Positions 52,149 to 61,636 of a stretch of DNA of 64,000 nucleotides are shown in pieces. Both the position numbers and the translations under genes were made by a program. Each line of letters opens with the position of its first letter. The stretch's first letter is position 1. The notes under the pieces were generated by a model. It did no database searches. It saw only the letters and a list, made by a program, of their open reading frames with translations, and was not told the DNA's origin. This DNA is from Pedobacter cryoconitis (GTDB lineage Bacteria > Bacteroidota > Bacteroidia > Sphingobacteriales > Sphingobacteriaceae): the NCBI RefSeq assembly GCF_014207135.1, contig NZ_JACHCC010000001.1, forward strand, positions 434,001-498,000. The letters run 5' to 3'.

Positions 52149-55100
52149 ATGATATCAGAAGTATTTATCAAACGACCGGTCACGGCGATCGTCATTTCCA
52201 TATTAATTGTACTGATAGGAGCGATTGTGATTACCACATTGCCAATCAGTCAATACCCGAGTATCGCTCCGCCTACAGTTACCGTAACCGGTACCTATAC
52301 AGGAGCCGATGCTCAAACTGTAGAACAAACGGTAACTACACAAATTGAAAGTCAGATTAACGGTACGCCGGGAATGAAATATTTGTCGTCAAACAGTACA
52401 TCAGACGGTCGTTCGGCGATTACTGTAACTTTTGATGTAGGTACAAATATTGACATTGCTGCATTGGACGTGCAGAACAGAGTGGGGATTGCACAGCCAG
52501 GATTACCTGAGGCAGTTCAGCGTTTAGGTATCACCACTAAAAAAGCAAATAACGATATCCTGATGGTTATCGGTTTATATTCCCCTCACGGGACATACGA
52601 TCAGAAATTTATCTCTAACTATGTTAACTTATATGTGAAAGATGCTTTACTACGTATAAAAGGTGTAGGGGATGTGCAGGTATTCAGTCAGCCATTTAGT
52701 ATGAGGGTATGGCTGGATGCAGGTAAACTGGCCAGATTAGGTTTAACACCTTCACAGGTTTCTGCTGCAATTGCTGAGCAGAATACACGTGCTCCAGGTG
52801 GTAGTGTTGGTGGGCCCCCTCAGCAGAACTCACAGACCTTTGAATTCTCTGTGGTTATGGATGGTGATTTGAACTCTGTAGAACAGTTTAAAAATATTGT
52901 TGTTAAAACAGGTCAGGATGGTTCTCCTGTCTATCTTAAAGATGTAGCACGTGTAGAATTAGGTGAGTTTGCTTATTCTACTACAGCAAAGGTAAATGGT
53001 AATGTTGCTTCCCTGATGGCAGTCAACCAGACGCCCGGAGGAAATGCAGTTCAGACTGCTGCAGGAATTGACCAGACTATGGCCGAATTAAAGAAATCAT
53101 TCCCTAAAGATTTAGATTTCAAAATCAGTTATGAAACCGTTTCTATTATTAAGGTATCTATCAGTGAGGTAATTCATACGCTGGTTGAAGCACTGCTCCT
53201 GGTAACCATTGTAGTATTCTTCTTCTTACAGAGCTGGAGAGCAACATTGATTCCTGTACTGGCTATTCCAGTTTCCATTATTGGTACTTTTATCTTCTTT
53301 ACCCTGCTGGGATTCTCGATCAACGTACTAACCATGTTTGGTTTCGTACTCGCCATTGGTATTGTGGTGGATGATGCGATTGTCGTGGTAGAGGCTGTTC
53401 AGCATTATATGGACCATGAAGGGCTTTCCGCGCCTGATGCTACACGTAAAGCAATGAAAGACATCACTGCACCGGTAATTGCGATTGCATTGATTCTTGC
53501 GGCTGTATTCATCCCGGTTGGATTTATCCCGGGTATGGTTGGTCAGCTGTATCAGCAGTTCGCCATTACAATTGCAGTATCAGTATTGATTTCGGCATTT
53601 ATCGCTTTATCATTGACTCCTGCATTATGTTCGTTGCTATTGACACCAATGAATCTGACTAAAGAGTCAAAAGGATTGAACAAATTCTTCTTTAAATTCA
53701 ATGGCTGGTTTGCGAGAGTAACGCATGGATATTCTAATGGGGTGAGATGGGCTTTGAAAAAAGCACCTTTAGTCATGGTAATCCTGGTTTGTATCTATGT
53801 TGGTACTATTGGCCTGTTTGCGAAAAAACCTTCAGGATTTATTCCAAATGAGGATGCTGGTATCTTTATTATGGGGGCAACCTTACCAGAAGGAGCATCT
53901 GCAGTCCGTACAAATGCGTTTATTAAACGGATTACTGATTCCATACAGAAAAATATCCCTGAAGTACAGAATATCACTTCTATAAGTGGTATCAATATTC
54001 TGAACAGATCATTCAAGTCTAATGCTGGTACGTTCTTCGTACAGTTGAAAAACTGGGATGAGCGTAAAAGGGATGTGGCTACAGTTTTAGGGCAGGTGTC
54101 TAAAACGTTTGCTGGTGATAAGGATGGAAGTGTGCTTGCTGTTACACCGCCACCAATTCCAGGATTAGGTATTAGTGGTGGTTTCTCTATGCAGATTCAG
54201 GAAAAACAGGCTGGTGATATCAAGAAGTTTGAAGGAGTGGTTGGTAAGTTCCTGGCTGCGGCTAATCAGCGGCCTGAGATTGGATTCGCCTATACTTTAT
54301 TTAACGCAAGGACTCCGAATTATCAGCTCCACGTTGATCGTGATAAAGTGAAAAGGATGGGGGTTTCTATCGGGGCTGTATACAGTACGATCTCTGCTTA
54401 TCTGGGAAGTAGTTATATCAATGACTTCACCAAATACGGACGTAGTTTCCGTGTGGTTTCACAGGCAGATACGAATTTCCGGAGCAGTATTGAAAACCTG
54501 AACCAGATTTATGTCAATAATAGCGTAGGAACACCAGTGCCTTTAAGTTCATTTGTAACTTATAAGATGACTGAAAACGCATCTATTATTAACCACTATA
54601 ATATGTTCAGGTCAATTGAGATCGGTGGAGCTGCGAAACCAGGAAGAAGTTCTGGTGATGCCTTACAGGCTTTAAGAGAGGTTGCAGCACAGACTTTACC
54701 GCAAGGTTATACTTATAACTTCTCTGGTTTGAGTTTGGAAGAAACAGAAGCCGGAAGCAGTACAACTCTGATCTTTGGTTTGATCATTGTCTTTGTATTC
54801 CTTTTACTGGCTGCCTTATACGAAAGTTGGTCAGTTCCTTTCTCTATCTTATTAGCCGTTCCACTTGGTTTGTTCGGGGCAATTCTGGCCTTGATATTTC
54901 TGCCAAAACTGGATAATAACATTTATGCGCAGGTTGGTCTGATCACGCTGATTGGTTTATCTGCCAAGAATGCGATTCTGATTGTCGAATTTGCCAAAGA
55001 ACGGGTTGACTGGGGAATGGAATTAATTGCAGCGACTATTGAAGCTGTTAAATTAAGATTACGTCCGATTATCATGACCTCATTAGCATTTATCCTGGGA

Positions 55101-55322
55101 GTTATTCCTTTGATTATTTCTTCTGGTGCTGGTGCAGTATCCCGTATGACAATTGGATGGACAGTAGCTGCGGGTATGCTTTCGGCGACGATTCTGGCAC
55201 TGTTTATTGTTCCGGTATTATTTGTACTGATTACCAGGCTGGCTTATGGTAAGAAAAAACTTGCCGAATTAGAAGCAAATTATAAACCAGAAGACCATAC
55301 TGATACGCTGCACGCGGATTAA
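52149..55322 (+). CDS. RND multidrug efflux transporter, HAE1/AcrB type
   Basis: I chose ATG 52149, giving 1057 residues that begin MISEVFIKRPVTAIVISI, the standard RND start; an upstream ATG at 52065 would overlap the adaptor gene. Two sets of six transmembrane segments flank periplasmic loops. The proton-relay acidic pair sits in GIVVDDAIVVVEA in TM4. Hydrophobe/amphiphile exporters of this class form a trimer with the adaptor and TolC encoded just upstream. A terminator follows. Confidence 0.95.
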   Translation: MISEVFIKRPVTAIVISILIVLIGAIVITTLPISQYPSIAPPTVTVTGTYTGADAQTVEQTVTTQIESQINGTPGMKYLSSNSTSDGRSAITVTFDVGTNIDIAALDVQNRVGIAQPGLPEAVQRLGITTKKANNDILMVIGLYSPHGTYDQKFISNYVNLYVKDALLRIKGVGDVQVFSQPFSMRVWLDAGKLARLGLTPSQVSAAIAEQNTRAPGGSVGGPPQQNSQTFEFSVVMDGDLNSVEQFKNIVVKTGQDGSPVYLKDVARVELGEFAYSTTAKVNGNVASLMAVNQTPGGNAVQTAAGIDQTMAELKKSFPKDLDFKISYETVSIIKVSISEVIHTLVEALLLVTIVVFFFLQSWRATLIPVLAIPVSIIGTFIFFTLLGFSINVLTMFGFVLAIGIVVDDAIVVVEAVQHYMDHEGLSAPDATRKAMKDITAPVIAIALILAAVFIPVGFIPGMVGQLYQQFAITIAVSVLISAFIALSLTPALCSLLLTPMNLTKESKGLNKFFFKFNGWFARVTHGYSNGVRWALKKAPLVMVILVCIYVGTIGLFAKKPSGFIPNEDAGIFIMGATLPEGASAVRTNAFIKRITDSIQKNIPEVQNITSISGINILNRSFKSNAGTFFVQLKNWDERKRDVATVLGQVSKTFAGDKDGSVLAVTPPPIPGLGISGGFSMQIQEKQAGDIKKFEGVVGKFLAAANQRPEIGFAYTLFNARTPNYQLHVDRDKVKRMGVSIGAVYSTISAYLGSSYINDFTKYGRSFRVVSQADTNFRSSIENLNQIYVNNSVGTPVPLSSFVTYKMTENASIINHYNMFRSIEIGGAAKPGRSSGDALQALREVAAQTLPQGYTYNFSGLSLEETEAGSSTTLIFGLIIVFVFLLLAALYESWSVPFSILLAVPLGLFGAILALIFLPKLDNNIYAQVGLITLIGLSAKNAILIVEFAKERVDWGMELIAATIEAVKLRLRPIIMTSLAFILGVIPLIISSGAGAVSRMTIGWTVAAGMLSATILALFIVPVLFVLITRLAYGKKKLAELEANYKPEDHTDTLHAD

Positions 55323-55343
55323 TAGTCTAAAATAAAACAATCA

Positions 55344-55383
55344 AAAAAAATGCGGTATCAGAATTCTGGTACCGCATTTTTTT
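55344..55383. terminator. Terminator between the RND gene and purM
   Basis: A 40-base near-perfect palindrome (arms 55344-55363 and 55364-55383, one T-G) begins with A7 and ends with T7, so it can act on both strands between convergent genes. Confidence 0.88.
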
Positions 55384-55399
55384 ATAAGAAATAATTAGG

Positions 55400-56581
55400 T
55401 TATTCGTAATTGAATTGCCCTTTTTCACTGTGAATAGTCACTTGTTTATGAGCTGAATCTTCCACGCGACCGATAATTTGTGCGTCAATGTTAAAGCTTT
55501 TTGAAATGGCAATGATGTCTTCAGCAATTTTCTGAGGAACATATAATTCCATTCTGTGACCCATATTAAATACTTTGTACATCTCTTTCCATGCTGTTCC
55601 GGATTGCTCCTGGATCAGTTCAAACAAAGGAGGAACGGGGAATAAGTTATCTTTAATCACATGAATATTATCATTGATAAAATGAAGCACTTTAGTTTGT
55701 GCACCACCGCTGCAATGTACTAAGCCGTGAATCTGGCTTCTGTGTTTCTCCAATACCTTTTTAATTACCGGTGCATAGGTACGGGTAGGGGATAGAACCA
55801 GTTTTCCAATAGTTATCTCTGTGTTTTCATCAATCCTGATTTTGTCTGTCAGTTTTTTACCTCCCGAGAATACAAGGTCATATGGAACTGCCGGGTCAAA
55901 ACTCTCAGGATAACTATCTGCTACCGATTTGTCAAACACATCATGACGTGCAGAAGTCAGGCCATTTGATCCCATACCTCCGTTATATTCTGATTCGTAA
56001 GTTGCCTGACCTGAAGAAGAAAGACCTACGATAACATCTCCCGGCTGGATCTGATGGTTACTGATTACTTCATCCCGTTTAATACGGCAGGTAACCGTTG
56101 AATCTACAATGATAGTTCTGACCAGGTCACCCACATCAGCAGTTTCACCACCTGTAGAGTAAATCGAAATACCCATTTCTCTCAGTTCAGCAAGAATTTC
56201 TTCTGTTCCGTTGATAATGGCAGCGATAACTTCTCCGGTAATCAGGTTTTTATTCCTGCCGATAGTAGAAGATAGCAAAATATGATCAGTAGCACCTACA
56301 CAAATCAGGTCATCCAGATTCATGATGATGGCATCCTGTGCAATACCTTTCCATACAGAAATATCGCCGGTTTCTTTCCAGTAAACGTAAGCTAAAGAAG
56401 ATTTTGTACCTGCACCGTCAGCGTGCATAATATTGCAGAAAGCTTCATCATTACCCAGGACATCCGGGATGATTTTACAAAATGCTTGTGGGAAAATACC
56501 CTTGTCTATGTTTTTGATGGCCTGATGCACATCTTCTTTCGAAGCAGAAACGCCACGCTGGTTATACCTGTTATCACTCAT
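55400..56581 (-). CDS. purM: Phosphoribosylformylglycinamidine cyclo-ligase (AIR synthase)
   Basis: The 393-residue enzyme closes the imidazole ring in purine synthesis using ATP. Seen: the N-terminal RYNQRGVSASKEDV, NIMHADGAGTKSSLAYVY near 50-67, DLICVGATDHILLSSTIGRN split near 95-113, GGETADVGD near 142-150 and GLSSSGQATYESEYNGGMGSNG split near 185-205. It is somewhat longer than E. coli PurM (345). No other purine genes are adjacent. Confidence 0.93.
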   Translation of the reverse strand: MSDNRYNQRGVSASKEDVHQAIKNIDKGIFPQAFCKIIPDVLGNDEAFCNIMHADGAGTKSSLAYVYWKETGDISVWKGIAQDAIIMNLDDLICVGATDHILLSSTIGRNKNLITGEVIAAIINGTEEILAELREMGISIYSTGGETADVGDLVRTIIVDSTVTCRIKRDEVISNHQIQPGDVIVGLSSSGQATYESEYNGGMGSNGLTSARHDVFDKSVADSYPESFDPAVPYDLVFSGGKKLTDKIRIDENTEITIGKLVLSPTRTYAPVIKKVLEKHRSQIHGLVHCSGGAQTKVLHFINDNIHVIKDNLFPVPPLFELIQEQSGTAWKEMYKVFNMGHRMELYVPQKIAEDIIAISKSFNIDAQIIGRVEDSAHKQVTIHSEKGQFNYE

Positions 56582-56588
56582 ATTGCTG

Positions 56589-56596
56589 CAAAGATA
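56589..56596 (-). promoter_or_regulatory. -7 box (TATCTTTG) of purM
   Basis: Minus-strand TATCTTTG matches TAnnTTTG and ends seven bases before the purM ATG, predicting a very short or absent leader. Confidence 0.5.
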
Positions 56597-56634
56597 GAGA
56601 AACGCCCGAATGTAGACGATTCAAACAAAAAAAA

Positions 56635-56664
56635 ATAACCTCTGCATTTTAGGGCAGAGGTTAT
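56635..56664 (-). terminator. Terminator of glnN
   Basis: ATAACCTCTGC (56635-56645), an 8-base loop and GCAGAGGTTAT (56654-56664) form an 11-bp stem followed on the minus strand by a U-run. Confidence 0.88.
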
Positions 56665-56684
56665 ATCAATAAATTAATAGAATT

Positions 56685-58868
56685 CTATTTTAAAAATAAC
56701 AACTCTCTGAATTTTGGTAAAGGCCAAACGCTGTCATCTACAATCTGCTCTAATTTGTCAACACTGTAACGGATTGTATCAAAATGAGATTTAACGGTTT
56801 GCTCATAAGCAATTGCTTTGTCTCTTGAATCTTCGATCGTATTAGCTAATTTACGGGCTTCCAGCATTTCATCAATTGTAGTTTTTACAATAGATAAGTG
56901 CTCAGACAGTTTATTGATGATAGCCAGGGGAGCAGCTTGTGCTTCTTTAGATAAACCTAGATCCTTAAGACCTTTAACATTCTCTAAAAGGGTGTTCTGG
57001 TAAGAGATACAAGCTGGGATAATCAATGTATCGGCTACCTCACCCATCACTCTCGCTTCGATCTGTAGTTTTTTATAATAGCTCTCTAAAAGAATATCAT
57101 GGCGGGCATGTAATTCACGTTTAGTGAAAATATTAGCTCTTTCAAATAATTCAGTAGATTTCTCAGAAATGTAAGCATCCAAAGCTAATGGAGTAGTTTT
57201 GATGTTAGCTAATCCACGTCTTGCTGCTTCATCTTCCCATTCCTGGCTATAACCATTTCCTTCAAAACGGATATCTTTTGATTCTTTAATGTATTTTTTG
57301 ATTACTGTTAAAAGAGCGATATCTTTTTTCTCTCCTTTTTTGATCAGTTTATCAACTTCAACTTTAAATTTAACCAGTTGGTCGGCCATGATAGAGTTCA
57401 ACACAGTCATCGGAGCTGATGAATTTGCTGAAGAACCTACAGCGCGTAATTCAAATTTATTACCAGTGAAGGCAAAGGGTGAAGTACGGTTACGGTCAGT
57501 ATTATCTAATAAGATTTGTGGGATTTTAGGAATTCCTAACCACAAAGCATTATCTTCTTTGATTTTTTTGCTGATACGTGAGTGTTCGATTTCATCTAAC
57601 ACTTCGTTCAGTTGTTGACCTAAGAAAATAGAAATGATTGCCGGTGGCGCTTCGTTTGCACCTAAACGGTGATCATTACTTACAGAGGCAATACTTGCTC
57701 TTAATAAATCTGCATGTTCATGTACGGCTTTGATTGTATTTACAAAGAAAGCAAGGAACATCAGGTTGTTTTTTGGTGTTTTACCAGGAGCTAATAAGTT
57801 TTTACCCGTATCAGTAATCAGTGACCAGTTATTATGTTTACCCGAACCGTTGATACCAGCATAAGGTTTCTCATGTAATAACACTTTGAAATTATGACGG
57901 CGTGCAACTTTTTCCATCAGATCCATCAATAATTGATTGTGATCGATAGCCAGGTTGATTTCTTCATATAGTGGGGCACATTCAAATTGCAATGGTGCAA
58001 CCTCATTGTGACGCGTTTTTAAAGGGATACCTAATTTAAAAGCTTCATTCTCAAAATCTACCATGAAAGTGAATACACGTTCAGGAATAGATCCGAAATA
58101 ATGGTCATCTAATTGTTGTCCTTTAGCTGACATATGACCGAATAAAGTACGGCCTGTTAAAGCTAGGTCAGGACGTGCATTAAATAAAGCAAGGTCAACC
58201 AGGAAGTATTCCTGCTCAATACCTAAAGATGCAGTTACTTTGCTGATCCCTTTATCGAAATACTGACAAACATCTACAGCTGCTTTATCTAAAGCATTTA
58301 AAGCTTTTAATAATGGAGCTTTATAATCTAAAGCTTCACCAGTATAGGCAACAAATACAGTAGGGATACATAATGTTTTTCCTGCTTTACTTTCCATAAT
58401 GAAAGCCGGAGAAGAAGGATCCCATGCAGTATAACCTCTGGCTTCGAAAGTATTTCTTATTCCACCATTCGGGAAACTTGACGCATCAGGTTCTTGTTGA
58501 ACTAATGCACTTCCAGCAAACTTCTCAACCGGTCCTTCAGCAGTCGGTTCAAAGAACGAATCATGTTTTTCGGCAGTTGAGCCAGTTAAAGGTTGAAACC
58601 AATGCGTATAGTGAGTAGCTCCTTTAGACATTGCCCAATGTTTCATCGCAGTAGCGATTTGGTTGGCATCATCCGAATTGATTAATTCGCCCTGATCAAT
58701 AGCTGAGATTAATTTTTCATAAACTTCTTTTGATAAGAAGTCTTTCATTTTCTTTTTATCGAACACATTTGAGCCAAAAAACTCAGAAATTTTGGTAGAT
58801 GGAGCCTTAACTTCTGGTGAAACTCTGGTTTGTGCTTCTTTTAGTGCGTTTGTCCTTAAGCTTTTCAT
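56685..58868 (-). CDS. glnN: Glutamine synthetase type III
   Basis: The 727-residue enzyme has the GSIII layout: an N-terminal domain (EFFGSNVFDKKKMKDFLS near 28-45), the catalytic core with SLGIEQEYFLVD near 211-222, KTRHNEVAPLQFECAPLYEE near 284-303 and the NGSGKHNNWSL ATP/Glu site, and the long C-terminal helical extension. It assimilates ammonium into glutamine. GSIII is typical of Bacteroidota and cyanobacteria. It stands alone, with its own -7 box and terminator. Confidence 0.96.
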   Translation of the reverse strand: MKSLRTNALKEAQTRVSPEVKAPSTKISEFFGSNVFDKKKMKDFLSKEVYEKLISAIDQGELINSDDANQIATAMKHWAMSKGATHYTHWFQPLTGSTAEKHDSFFEPTAEGPVEKFAGSALVQQEPDASSFPNGGIRNTFEARGYTAWDPSSPAFIMESKAGKTLCIPTVFVAYTGEALDYKAPLLKALNALDKAAVDVCQYFDKGISKVTASLGIEQEYFLVDLALFNARPDLALTGRTLFGHMSAKGQQLDDHYFGSIPERVFTFMVDFENEAFKLGIPLKTRHNEVAPLQFECAPLYEEINLAIDHNQLLMDLMEKVARRHNFKVLLHEKPYAGINGSGKHNNWSLITDTGKNLLAPGKTPKNNLMFLAFFVNTIKAVHEHADLLRASIASVSNDHRLGANEAPPAIISIFLGQQLNEVLDEIEHSRISKKIKEDNALWLGIPKIPQILLDNTDRNRTSPFAFTGNKFELRAVGSSANSSAPMTVLNSIMADQLVKFKVEVDKLIKKGEKKDIALLTVIKKYIKESKDIRFEGNGYSQEWEDEAARRGLANIKTTPLALDAYISEKSTELFERANIFTKRELHARHDILLESYYKKLQIEARVMGEVADTLIIPACISYQNTLLENVKGLKDLGLSKEAQAAPLAIINKLSEHLSIVKTTIDEMLEARKLANTIEDSRDKAIAYEQTVKSHFDTIRYSVDKLEQIVDDSVWPLPKFRELLFLK

Positions 58869-58888
58869 TAGTTTCTTTAAAATTTGAT

Positions 58889-58896
58889 CAAAAATA
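58889..58896 (-). promoter_or_regulatory. -7 box (TATTTTTG) of glnN
   Basis: Minus-strand TATTTTTG matches TAnnTTTG and lies 20 bases before the glnN ATG; the surrounding sequence is very AT-rich, so chance is possible. Confidence 0.4.
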
Positions 58897-59119
58897 TAAT
58901 TTTTATAATTAATTATTGAATAATTGTGTGTAAAAAAACAAATATCAATATGTTATCTGGTGTTTTGCTGGTCTTTTGTTTTGGTTGTATGGCCATTTTA
59001 GAGGTCAGATTGTCTTGTTAATGCTTTAGTTCGGGTTTTAATGGCCTTTTTTTTAATTTATTTTAATTGTGGAATTTAATCATTTGTCTCATCATACAGG
59101 CGAACCTAATCATTAAATT

Positions 59120-59950
59120 ATGTTAAATATCTCATCAAACCTTTACAAGTCAGAGTGGACTAACCTTGTATTTAAAAATCGAAACCAGGCTTACGGTGCT
59201 TATTTGTTGAGGGCACAGTCATCTTCTATTACCTGGAAAGCCTTTTATTTAACTGTACCTGTATTCGTGTTGCTTTTTGCAGGGCCGATGTTATATAGGC
59301 ATCTCCATCCGGATGATGACCTGAAAAATTTCGCAACAGAAATTCCCGTAACAGTGGCACCACCACTGGTAGACAATAAAATCCATGAGTTAAAGCAAGA
59401 GCCGGTAAAGCCGGTTCAGCAACAGGAAAAAGTGAAAACCTATAAACTCACTTCTCGTATTGAAGTGGTAGATAAACCAGAGACAGACGAAATGCCCCAG
59501 TTAAAGGATCTGGAGAATGCTGTGGCTGGGCAGGTCACACAAACAGGAGTTTCGGCACAGGCTGCTGCTATACCGGTCTCAACAGTTAGCGGGAATGGAA
59601 ATGGCGATACCCCGGCAGTAGATAATAATGTATATGATGGTGCAGGCGTAGAACGTTATCCTGAATTTGAGGGTGGAATGGGGGCATGGACAAGATTTTT
59701 GCAGCGTAATCTGAGATATCCAGATCAGGCACAGGAAAGAGGGGTACAAGGGAAAGTGTATCTAAGTTTTGTTGTAGAGAAAGACGGGTCGATTTCATCG
59801 GTTACCTTAATTAAAGGGATTGGTGCTGGATGTGATGAAGAAGCTATCCGCGTACTTAAAAAATCACCCAGATGGAAACCCGGACAGCAAAATCAGCAAA
59901 GTGTCAGAGTACGTTATACTATGCCATTTTCTTTTCAGCTGGGACAATAA
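59120..59950 (+). CDS. Energy transducer TonB
   Basis: The 276-residue protein has a cytoplasmic N-terminal segment with the conserved LVFKNRNQAYGAYLLR motif, a single transmembrane helix (about 40-58), a Pro/Val/Lys-rich periplasmic linker and a TonB C-terminal domain (about 180-276; YPEFEGGMGAWTRFL, then YPDQAQERGVQGKVYLSFVV and SPRWKPG). It passes proton-motive energy to outer-membrane receptors such as those at 14-16 kb and 45.5-48.8 kb; ExbBD are not adjacent. Confidence 0.93.
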   Translation: MLNISSNLYKSEWTNLVFKNRNQAYGAYLLRAQSSSITWKAFYLTVPVFVLLFAGPMLYRHLHPDDDLKNFATEIPVTVAPPLVDNKIHELKQEPVKPVQQQEKVKTYKLTSRIEVVDKPETDEMPQLKDLENAVAGQVTQTGVSAQAAAIPVSTVSGNGNGDTPAVDNNVYDGAGVERYPEFEGGMGAWTRFLQRNLRYPDQAQERGVQGKVYLSFVVEKDGSISSVTLIKGIGAGCDEEAIRVLKKSPRWKPGQQNQQSVRVRYTMPFSFQLGQ

Positions 59951-59978
59951 ACCAGATTAGCTGATTAGAAATTGTAAG

Positions 59979-60010
59979 ATGAGCCGGAACCTGTTTCCGG
60001 CTCATTTTTT
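59979..60010 (+). terminator. Terminator of tonB
   Basis: ATGAGCCGGAA (59979-59989), a five-base loop and TTCCGGCTCAT (59995-60005) form an 11-bp stem followed by T8. Confidence 0.9.
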
Positions 60011-60011
60011 T

Positions 60012-60019
60012 TATCTTTG
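60012..60019 (+). promoter_or_regulatory. -7 box (TATCTTTG) of the VOC gene
   Basis: TATCTTTG matches TAnnTTTG, begins inside the U-run of the tonB terminator and ends four bases before the ATG at 60024. A CTG at the -33 position is weak. Confidence 0.5.
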
Positions 60020-60023
60020 TTTC

Positions 60024-60407
60024 ATGTTGAAAAGAATCCATCATGTCGCAATTATTTGTTCAGATTATATAGTAAGTAAAGATTTTTATGTGAATGTCCT
60101 GGGGTTGGAAATTGTGCAGGAGGTCTATAGAGCGGAGCGGAAATCCTATAAACTGGATTTATCCGTAAACGGACTTTATCAGATAGAATTATTTTCTTTC
60201 GAAAATCCACCCGAAAGACCTTCCAGGCCTGAGGCTGTCGGTTTGAGGCATCTGGCTTTTGAAGTTGATGATGTCGCTTTAGTTGCTGCAGCATTGAATG
60301 CCAAAGGGGTGAAAACTGAAGCACTTAGGGTTGATGAATATACAGGTAAACAATTTACCTTTTTTACTGATCCCGATGGTCTGCCATTGGAAATTTATCA
60401 ATACTAA
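60024..60407 (+). CDS. VOC-family (glyoxalase-like) protein
   Basis: I chose ATG 60024 (127 residues) because the longer frame from 59979 begins inside the tonB terminator and because of the -7 box four bases upstream. The product starts MLKRIHHVAIICSDY and has two beta-alpha-beta-beta-beta units with metal-ligand candidates His7 in the first, Glu63 in YQIELF and His87 in RHLAFEVDD, and Glu at the end in LPLEIYQY. This fits gloA-like or other metal VOC enzymes. trmN6 starts two bases after its stop. Confidence 0.88.
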   Translation: MLKRIHHVAIICSDYIVSKDFYVNVLGLEIVQEVYRAERKSYKLDLSVNGLYQIELFSFENPPERPSRPEAVGLRHLAFEVDDVALVAAALNAKGVKTEALRVDEYTGKQFTFFTDPDGLPLEIYQY

Positions 60408-60409
60408 GT

Positions 60410-61114
60410 ATGGGGAGTATTTTCAAATTCAAAGGGTTTGAAATAAATCAGGCTGGTTGTGCGATGAAAATTAATACAGATGGTGTCTTGCTGGGGGCTG
60501 TAGCCGAACACCCTTTGCCATTGAGTATCCTGGATATAGGTACCGGAACAGGAGTAATTGCCCTGATGATGGCACAACGTTTTGCTGCTGCCAGTGTGGA
60601 TGCTGTAGAAATTGATGAGTCAGCTGCGCTTGCAGCATCGGAAAACTGTCAGAATTCTCCTTTTGCTGCCAGGACTACTGTGGTTCACCGGGCATTTGAA
60701 GATTTTAATACAGACAATAAATATGATTTAATTGTTTCCAATCCACCTTATTTTGTGAATGACCTGAAAAATCCGGAAAAGAGGAAAGAGCTGGCCAGGC
60801 ATGCGGATGAGGATTTCTTTGACGCCCTGTTGCGAAAAGCCGCAGGTCTGCTCAAAGCAGGTGGTTTACTCTGGTTGATCCTTCCGGTTAAACAGGCGGA
60901 AAATGTAATTACCCATGCAGTACTTCAGCAACTTTTTCCCTCCAGAATTATTCATATTTATTCGGATAAAACCAAACCTTCGTTCAGGCAGATTATCTGT
61001 CTGGGGGCTGATGACGGGCCGCCGGAGCAGGAACACCTATATATATATGAAGCACAAAATCAGTATACCAGCCAGTATAAGTATTTACTCAGGGATTTTT
61101 TCCTGGCATTTTAG
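60410..61114 (+). CDS. trmN6: tRNA1(Val) (adenine37-N6)-methyltransferase family
   Basis: The 234-residue SAM methyltransferase has the FKFKGFEINQAGCAMKINTD start, SAM loop LDIGTGTG (41-48) and catalytic NPPYF (111-115) as in YfiC/TrmN6, which methylates A37 of tRNA-Val in E. coli. It lies directly after the VOC gene and before the phosphoesterase gene, probably one operon (60.0-62.7 kb). Confidence 0.92.
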   Translation: MGSIFKFKGFEINQAGCAMKINTDGVLLGAVAEHPLPLSILDIGTGTGVIALMMAQRFAAASVDAVEIDESAALAASENCQNSPFAARTTVVHRAFEDFNTDNKYDLIVSNPPYFVNDLKNPEKRKELARHADEDFFDALLRKAAGLLKAGGLLWLILPVKQAENVITHAVLQQLFPSRIIHIYSDKTKPSFRQIICLGADDGPPEQEHLYIYEAQNQYTSQYKYLLRDFFLAF

Positions 61115-61122
61115 TTAGATTT

Positions 61123-61614
61123 ATGAAGACAATTGGATTAATTTCAGACACGCATGGTTATCTTGATGATGCCGTATATAAGCATTTTGATGCCTGTGAT
61201 GAGATCTGGCATGCAGGTGATTTCGGGCCTGATGTAGCTGAAAAATTAAAAGCCTTCAAACCACTGAAAGGTGTGTACGGAAATATCGATGATAAAGTAA
61301 TCCGGGCGGAGTTTCCAGAGCATCTGCGTTTTAACTGTGAAAAGGTGGATGTGTGGATGACACATATCGGTGGTTATCCTGGGAAATATGCACCAAATAT
61401 AAAGGGTGAAATTTACACTAACCCCCCGAAGCTTTTTATCACCGGACATTCACATATACTTAAAGTGATGTTTGATCCTAAAATTAATTGTCTCCATATA
61501 AACCCCGGTGCTGCTGGTAAATCCGGCTGGCATCAAATGAAAACTTTAATTCGTTTTTGTATTTCGGAAGAAAAAATCCATACCTTAGAGGCCATAGAAA
61601 TAGGTAAAAGGTAA
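61123..61614 (+). CDS. Metallophosphoesterase (YfcE/MJ0936 type)
   Basis: The 163-residue protein has the calcineurin-like metal motifs: GLISDTHGYLDD (5-16; Asp9, His11), HAGDFG near 31-36, GVYGNIDD near 50-57, a THIGGYPGKY region and the ITGHSHILK motif near 106-114. Family members hydrolyse phosphodiesters such as bis-pNPP; the natural substrate here is unknown. It starts eight bases after trmN6. Confidence 0.92.
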   Translation: MKTIGLISDTHGYLDDAVYKHFDACDEIWHAGDFGPDVAEKLKAFKPLKGVYGNIDDKVIRAEFPEHLRFNCEKVDVWMTHIGGYPGKYAPNIKGEIYTNPPKLFITGHSHILKVMFDPKINCLHINPGAAGKSGWHQMKTLIRFCISEEKIHTLEAIEIGKR

Positions 61615-61636
61615 CGTATAAAGTACACTAAGTATA

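Noticed and set aside
59979..60023. Upstream start for the VOC gene
   Set aside because: The extra 15 codons lie inside the tonB terminator and overlap the -7 box; ATG 60024 fits the family start.
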